Shown: positions 57,652 to 64,000 of the stretch, piece after piece
How positions within the stretch are numbered: the stretch's first letter is position 1
How the letters are laid out: every line of letters starts with the position of its first letter
Assembly: GCA_012932865.1 (NCBI GenBank)
Contig: SAXG01000002.1
Span: forward strand, 620,001-684,000
Reading direction: 5' to 3'
Length of the DNA: 64,000 bases
Source of the DNA: Amylostereum areolatum
Taxonomy: Eukaryota; Basidiomycota; Agaricomycetes; Russulales; Stereaceae
The notes under the pieces: model-generated
What the model was told of the DNA's origin: nothing
Databases searched by the model: none
Seen by the model: only the letters and a program-made list of their open reading frames with translations
Position numbers and translations under genes: made by a program

Positions 57652-60600
57652 ATGAGCCTTCCCACTCCTCCCGGCACTTCGCACAAAGGAAAGGAAGCCC
57701 TCGTAATGCGTCACCCCTGGAGGACATGTAGCCTGGTCTCAAGAAAACAGATACCACAACCTTGCCAGCCCACCCCGCCAGCGGATCGCGTCCAGCGCTT
57801 CTCGCAAATTGCCTACACGCTCTATCCTCAAGAAGCGCCCATATTCAGTTCTGCCTCTGCTTATGGATGATGCCAGAGAGGAGACACCAGAACCCGGCGA
57901 CCCTCTTGCCGACCTACACTACTTGGAATGGCCAGTATCTCAAATCATCGCCCCCAATTCGTCCCTCCGCCAGCTTGTCGAGGCTTATTCTATCCTCACC
58001 GCTCGTATTCGCGCAACAGTCTCGGAAACGACGGATAAAGACTGCTCTTGGCCGTTGTTCCAACCATTGCGAAAACATGGTTCGGTTTTCGTAGAGGCCC
58101 TGGTTCGGGACCTTGGACGAGCCATGACAGACCCCCTTGATGGTGCGCCGGACTCTCCGGTGGCAAATCATGGGAGTCCCGCCTCAGAGAGAACAGCCCT
58201 TCCATCGCCCGTCAAGAGCCCCAAGAAGCGGCATGGGATGTCAGAGGAGCAGGTCAAGTATGCTCGCGATCTCTGCACAACGACGCACTCTGTCATCAAA
58301 TTTCTGGCCCTCATCTTTACTCTTCCCGCCGTGCTGGAGCTCTTCAGCGGTACGTGCATACATTTCGCTCGCGTTCTTTATTACCAACATCGTTCTTTCG
58401 TAGAGTTTGAGCTCGGGACAATCCTCACCCACGTTTTGGCCATTCCTCTTGCCTCCGATATTCCCACCCCGAACGCAAGAAAAACTTGTGCGCTCTCGAT
58501 ATGGTTCATACAGGCCCAACGACTACCTGTCGACGTTTTACTTCCCGCAAAGGACCGCATCGCATATGCGATACGTCGAGCAATCGAAGGCGAACTGGGG
58601 AAGGAGGGCAAGAAGGGCTCGGTTAGCGACGGCTTGAAGGTATGCTCCTTTTTCCTTTTTCAAAACGAGTCCTTGATTCACGTATCCCTCCCAGGCGATC
58701 CATGACCTCGCGATCTACCAACCAACCACATTTGTACCTGCATTCACGGAACTCCTCCCGTCGATACTGGATTGTCTCCTCGCCCCGACCCTCGCCCTTC
58801 GCGCTCGAGCATCGCATGCCCTTGGCGGGTTCGCTCTTGCATCAACTCGTGTCCCCCACTCCTACCTTCACACACGCATATACGCCGAAGTTGCCACATT
58901 TATCACAACCACTCCGGAAACGCCCACTCCTCCGAGTAAGACAGGCACTCCCAGCAAGACAGGATCTCCTAACAAGTCTACCACGTTAGACCCATTCATC
59001 GTGCGCACTTTGCGCACGACGCTCAACGAGACACAACCTTCAATGGCCGCACAAGGGCCTGTTTGGGCGTTGAGCGTGATGGCCAGCTTCGTTGTGCTCC
59101 TTGGTAGCGGGCTATCTACGAGCCCAAAACTGTCCAGAATACTCTCCGCGCTACTTTCCCTTGCCATGCGGCACCGCAAAAGTACAATTCGTGGAATTGG
59201 CTGTCTCGTCTGGCGCTGCGTTGCCTGGGTTTTCTTTCGCCCACCACTGCTTACGGACGAAGACGATCAGGGGATGGACATCGATGCCGATTACTATGAG
59301 CCATCTTCTATTATTCTGCCACAGGACGAATACGAGAAGCGCGAGGTGTACTGGCGCGTGGTGCGTTCAGTCGTCGACATGGGTGCCGGTATAGCGACAA
59401 TCGCCGCACTTCTCTCCAGCCCTATCGAGGACGACCGACGGCTGGACAAAGTTCTGCAAATGCTTCAAATTATGATCAAGAAGGGGGGGTTTGCAGTTGC
59501 GGACGCCATGGATGTGCTTGCACGGCTCGTCAGTTCCGAAGCGGCATGCGCCTGGAAGTGGAAGAAACTCCTTCCGCCGCCGCTTTTTTCTCCAAACACG
59601 GGTATCTTTCTTGCTGACTTCACCGTTCTCTCGAATGTCGTGAAGCCAATCTTCGAATGGACACCGGGGGCTGAACACGTTCGGCCATTGACTCAAGACG
59701 AGCTAGCAACCGAGGGCTTCCTTGATCAGTTGTTCGATGTCTGGCGCGAGGCGTTGTACTGCGTGTCACTATCGAAGGAGCACAATTTCCCGGTATGTGA
59801 TGGCTTGTGGTGTTATCTTCGTTGCTGATGATTCTCCAGGATGGCCTTCGTGAGGGCTGGAATGGCCTGCTTACTTGCGGCATTGCGACATCGCAAGGTC
59901 AGTACCTCCATTTTCCACGGCTGGTATCTCTTAACGAGCATGTACCAGACGACGACGACACCCTCGTGGTGGCCCAACGTGTTGTCACCATCTTGACCGA
60001 CATGCTCGGCGATTCAACTCTCATTCTCATCCAAACACCCGAGACGCCCCAGGCCCAAGATCCTCTTGGGGAGGATCAAAACACGTTCGCCAAGGCCCAG
60101 GCGAGAGCGTCATCTCCGTGGAGATCGAATGCAGCGGTCAAGTTGTCTGTCGCGCGCGAACTCTGGGGCCCCGCAGCACGGATTATTCCCGACGAGGAAC
60201 TTGGCACCATTGCAAAGTCTTTCATCGACTTCCTCATCGAGAAGGAGAGCGAGCTTGTATGGGAGGAAGACTCGCCTCATGATGCCAGAGAGCAGTGGTC
60301 CCTCCTTTGCGCCGAGGTGTTGCTTCATTGTTCACCAACCTGGCTACAGTCATTTTGGGGTATCCGTGGGGCATCGAGCGCGTGCTCGTGGGATTGGACA
60401 CCGGATATGCGCGGTTTGGTGTGGCGCACGTTCTCCGGGCGCTGGCGCGAACTTGCCACATCAAAGTGGGAGATCGCCCTCCAGCTTCTGGGTGTGCCCT
60501 TTGGGTGAGCATCCATTGCTATCACGGTTCTTTTGATGATATTGACTTTACCGTTTAGTGATCGCGACGGATGGGAGATGAGTAACGACGATCTAGAGGC

Positions 60601-62679
60601 CTGGGAGACAACACTGCAGTTCTGCATAGACAAGGCGCTAGATGACGGTGTCGACACCGCGCGTGTCCTCGACCATGTCGCGGGCCTTATCTCCAGTACA
60701 CACATTCCGACCTCAATATCCTCCACTCGCGTTGCGGACGTCCTGCTTTCGCACCTGGACATCAACGACGCCGCCGACACACCAGCCGTGTTGCTCGAAT
60801 ATGTCAACGACACGCTCGTCAGCACCTACCCACCAGATCTACGTAACAAGGTCATTTCAATGTGGCTTGTTCGCTCGATTACACGACTCGTGGATCAGTG
60901 TCCACTCAGCATGCTACAAAGTGTTTTACGCATCGTCCAAGAAGGCATTGCAACATGGATCGAAGACGTATATGAGGTGCTCACCCAAGAAGAGTATTCA
61001 TTCGATGTAGGTGCATCCACCTCGATTAACTTTTCATGGTTGACTGTTCATATAGGTTTTACCCATGTACCAAACCGTCGCCGTGTGCTCTCAGTCCTTG
61101 GAGCCTTCAGCGACGTTGCTCAATACACTGACGCCATTGTTGGTATCTCCGTTCTCCGGCCGCTCGGATAAACCAGAATCGGTTGCTCAAGCTTTCTACG
61201 ACTTCTGGAATGTAACGTACGCCGATACCGTTGCCCCGCCGGAAGGATGGCCCCAAGCGATCGTGGCTGTGCTCCCCAAGGTAGCGGCAGATCCACAAGT
61301 TTTCGAGGCTGAGGCAATGGAGGTGGAGGAGTCCGTACCCGCAGATTCAGCTGCTTCAACTGTGAATGTGCAATCCCAGGACAAGCTCGCACCTGCCTTT
61401 ACATTCCTGCCAGCCCCAGTCTTTAGCAGACGCGAAGACAGCGACGTCGTTTTGGCTTCGGATGATCTTCCTCCCTCGCCCTCTTCACGGTTTCCCTCGA
61501 CGCCGCCGAAGGCTGTTGTGTCTTTCTTATCCTCTCCCCCGCATCGACCGTCAAAATCCGCTTCTGCTCAACGCGAGCCTTTGCTCCCCCTCTCCCCGCG
61601 CCCACGCGAATCAATATTATCTATGCCTCCCTCTTCTGCTCTGTCCCCCAAACCTACTCCACAGACACCCTCCCGCTCTCCGAGAAAAGACAAAGAAAAC
61701 GCCTCTCCTTTCGTTCCTATCGCATCAGTCATGGAACGTGTTGCTATGGCTAGTCCCACAACCGCCCGGTTGGGTAAGCGGCCTGCCTCGGATAGTCTTG
61801 ATGACGAACGACCTGCGAAGAAAGGAAGGATGGCTGCACCGACACCCCTGGGAGAAAGGCATTTCAACTCCCCATTTGTTAACGACGACGAGGACGACGA
61901 GCACCTGGCATTTGAGAAGACACAGTTCCAGCACGGGTCAATCCCTCCACGATCATTCTACGACAACTCGCTGCTGGTTGCTCGTCGTCTGCACGAAAGG
62001 AGTCCTTCGCCGTCGCCTTCCTCTGCGTTGGTCAGAAAGCGGAAAAGCTTGAGCGTGGCGGTCGAAGTCCCGTTACTCCGCGATGTGCGTCGCCGTCAAG
62101 TGTCAAGCCAATCGAAACCACCACCTTTGCGACGTAGTCTTCGTCGCGCTCAGTCTGCCAACGCCCAACTGGACTCTCAACCGAAGATTGGCCCGCCGCG
62201 ACGTGCGAACAAGAGGGTCAAAGGTGCGAACAAGCGTTACGCAAGTACGAGCACTTTGGGATCGTCCCCGATCCACGCGCTTGAGCGTGCCCTACCTTTC
62301 GATAGTGGTATGTGCTTGCGACACTTGTTTTGGTTCGACGTCTGACTTCGGTAATTTAGACGATTCCATCATGGCGAGCGCCACACCATCTCGTCCAAGG
62401 TTTAGCCTTCCATCGTCCGACGACGAACCTCACTTTGGCCAGGTTACACCCCGTCATCTTGTCTCACCAGCCATGCGACGGCTACATGACAGCGATCCTC
62501 CCAGTGACGACTCAAATGCTTCGGACAGCCCTTCACGTCAACGTGTGGCTCGCAAAATGTTGCGTTCATCCTCACGATCCTGCTCCAGCTCCTCAGAGGG
62601 TAGCTCGTCGCCGATGCCGGCCAGGCAGCTCCGTAGTCGTTCAAGTTTGGCATCCTCTTCTGGCACCTCTTCCTCATAG
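57652..62679 (+). CDS. RIF1: Telomere/replication-timing regulator RIF1
   Basis: Rif1 N-terminal HEAT-repeat protein (about 1554 residues) that recruits PP1 to restrain origin firing and acts at telomeres and breaks. It starts MSLPTPPGTSHKGKEA and continues as WSQENRYHNLASPPRQRIAS, then SILKKRPYSVLPLL. Exons are 57652-58349, 58404-58639, 58695-59792, 59840-59897, 59949-60504, 60559-61006, 61056-62307 and 62360-62679. The Rif1 core includes WPVSQIIAPNSSLRQLVEAY, LFQPLRKHGSVFVEALVRDL, SIWFIQAQRLPVDVLLPA, RARASHALGGFALAST and FNSPFVNDDEDDEHLAFEKT near the C-terminus. The tail is Ser/Pro/Arg-rich with PAKKGRM and RSSSRSCSSSS. RSILKK in exon 1 resembles an SILK-type PP1-docking motif. The exon sum is one base over a multiple of three: the MSLPTPP frame and the WSQEN frame differ near 57703-57730. 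Confidence 0.9.
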
Positions 62680-62972
62680 GACTCCGATATCTGTTTTCAT
62701 CTTGTTGTCTTTCATGCTATGGCGCATATGTTTGTTGCATTCATACTCAGGTTATGTTTTATCGGTGACTCTTCGATCACCACATCTGTGTCTTCTCCTT
62801 ACTGTTACATACATTCATCTGTACACTCCGCGACACCTCATACACCGTGCATACATCTGAACCTTCAATTTCATTGTGAATGACCGCAAACCATAAGAAT
62901 AGCAATAAAAAGTGTGAACACCACTACTGGTACATAGAGGAAAACAAAGGCAAGTCTGTCCCAACGTCCGGC
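62680..62972. other. Convergent 3' flanks, RIF1 / right-edge gene
   Basis: T-rich 3' UTR-type sequence; no coding signal. Confidence 0.6.
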
Positions 62973-64000
62973 TTAACCTCCTGTCTTCTGCCGCTTCCTG
63001 GCCTTTCGATTCATCGCCGCATTCACAGCTTCCGCGAGCTCCATACCCTCCAACACCTGCGATTCTGTCTCTTGCGACTCGCCAAGGGGTAGAACCTCCA
63101 TGGTTCTCCTAAGCATTTCGAGATAGGCCGGCGTCGTGTGAGAACGTCGCAGGAGAGGATCTGCCGCGGGAGGATTGTTTTCGTCGGTCAAGCGTGACGG
63201 GACATGTTCTTCCGGGAGGTTTCTGAATTTAGGAGAAAACGAAGATGATGGCGTCGGAAGAGAATGGGATGCTGATGATCCGACTGGGAGTGATGGTGGA
63301 GCAGAAAACCTTTGGATGGACTCAATGTGCGAAGGCGACCTGGCTCTCTTTGTCCTCTTGACCGATGCAACTACATGTTAATCGTTGGGTGGGCAGAAAC
63401 ACACAACGTGAGCGATGATCTCACCTGGTGATCCCTCACGATCGGGGTTTATGTCCAGATGTCGTCTCCCAAGGGGCGACGGGTCGTCACCCTGAGGTGT
63501 TTCGGGAACTGGCAGAGGACGGCAAGAATAAGCCATATGCGAAAGAAAAAGCACCTCTCACAAGGACACGTACCTATTATGAGTTCATTCATAATTCTTC
63601 TCGCCACTGGAGATTCTACCGTAAGCTCCCATTCATCGTAGTCCTCTTGAACCTGCGTGTTGGAAGCCTTTCGTTCTGAAGATTGAGCAGTACGGCTGGT
63701 TGGAGGACTTTCATCCTTATGCGTTGTCGGTCGGCCCTTCGGCCTCTGGACGATTTCGACGTGGTCCATAACCATCCTCCCTTTCCCCTTAGATCGGGTG
63801 TCCTGTGGTGTTGATCTGGAACGTCCACTGTTTGGAATGGGAGAAGAAACCCGGGATATAGGGGCAGAAGTATGGTTGTGCAGTTCTTCCACTCTCCGTC
63901 GTTTGGGGGCTGGTAGTGCCGAAGGACCGGGCCGATCGGAGGGTATTTCTGACGAAAGAATAGGTTTGCCATGTGTCCTTGAAGGTGACGCAGCAAGCGG
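62973..64000 (-). CDS. Unrecognised basic nuclear-type protein (5' end beyond window)
   Basis: Exons are 64000-63574 (5' partial), 63508-63425 and 63370-62973; phases fit. About 302 residues are visible. The first part reads PALPAPKRRRVEELHNHTSA, a likely nuclear signal, then TRSKGKGRMVMDHVEIVQRP, KGRPTTHKDESPPTSRTAQS and DEWELTVESPVARRIMNELI. The middle exon gives VPETPQGDDPSPLGRRHLDI. The last exon has VKRTKRARSPSHIESIQRFS, a Pro/Ser-rich stretch, and a helical end DPLLRRSHTTPAYLEMLRRT, MEVLPLGESQETESQVLEGM, ending RKARKRQKTGG. I do not recognise the family. Ser-Pro and Thr-Pro sites are frequent, as in CDK substrates, but that is only suggestive. Confidence 0.7.

Overview
This window is nuclear DNA from a filamentous fungus, almost certainly a basidiomycete of the Agaricomycetes. 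The evidence is dense multi-exon genes, very short introns (mostly 45-60 nt, donors usually GTACGT or GTGCGT), GC-rich coding sequence, and families typical of mushrooms and polypores: a DUF6534 membrane protein, a TIGR04076-type protein, Kre9/KNH-like Ser/Thr-rich wall proteins and DPBB secreted proteins. I rebuilt genes by joining reading frames across splice sites. For most of them the exon phases close exactly on the expected conserved protein.

Layout. 0-4 kb: three minus-strand redox/detoxification genes (flavoprotein dehydrogenase cut by the left edge, short-chain dehydrogenase, Ure2-type glutathione transferase). 4.5-6.1 kb: RTT109 histone acetyltransferase. 6.5-10.7 kb: secreted GH13 alpha-amylase and an Old-Yellow-Enzyme-type flavin oxidoreductase. 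12.8-14.6 kb: Pro/Ser-rich nuclear-type protein whose frame breaks twice. 15.4-17.8 kb: seven-helix DUF6534 protein with micro-exons. 18.8-21.6 kb: cullin-1. 23.4-28.9 kb: COQ5, FCF2, a damaged TIGR04076 gene and SAS10/UTP3. 29.3-36.4 kb: Zn2Cys6 regulator, TOM22, NDUFA9-like complex I subunit and a UPF0390 protein. 37.5-39.6 kb: CENP-B-like DNA-binding protein. 42.3-43.6 kb: POP2/CAF1 deadenylase, followed by a damaged conserved gene. 46.2-49.3 kb: BZZ1 F-BAR/C1/SH3 protein. 49.3-53.3 kb: gene-poor, with a reverse-transcriptase-like relic. 53.3-56.7 kb: two secreted wall-type proteins. 57.7-62.7 kb: RIF1. 63-64 kb: unrecognised nuclear-type gene running off the right edge.

How the genes relate. 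Most are unlinked housekeeping functions: ubiquitin ligase scaffold, ubiquinone synthesis, small-subunit rRNA processing, mitochondrial import, complex I, mRNA deadenylation, actin/endocytosis, and replication timing/telomeres. Three close divergent pairs each contain one mitochondrial gene (COQ5/FCF2, TOM22/Zn2Cys6 regulator, NDUFA9/UPF0390). FCF2 and SAS10/UTP3, both rRNA-processing factors, are near neighbours.

I did not find a convincing new multi-gene system. The strongest unusual signals are a 6-nt exon that supplies a zinc-binding cysteine of the Zn2Cys6 regulator, three ACGCGT (MCB-type) boxes within 42 bp upstream of RIF1, micro-exons in the DUF6534 gene, a possible 34-nt intron in the NDUFA9 gene, and a set of genes whose frames are broken by single-base shifts (decay or sequence error).
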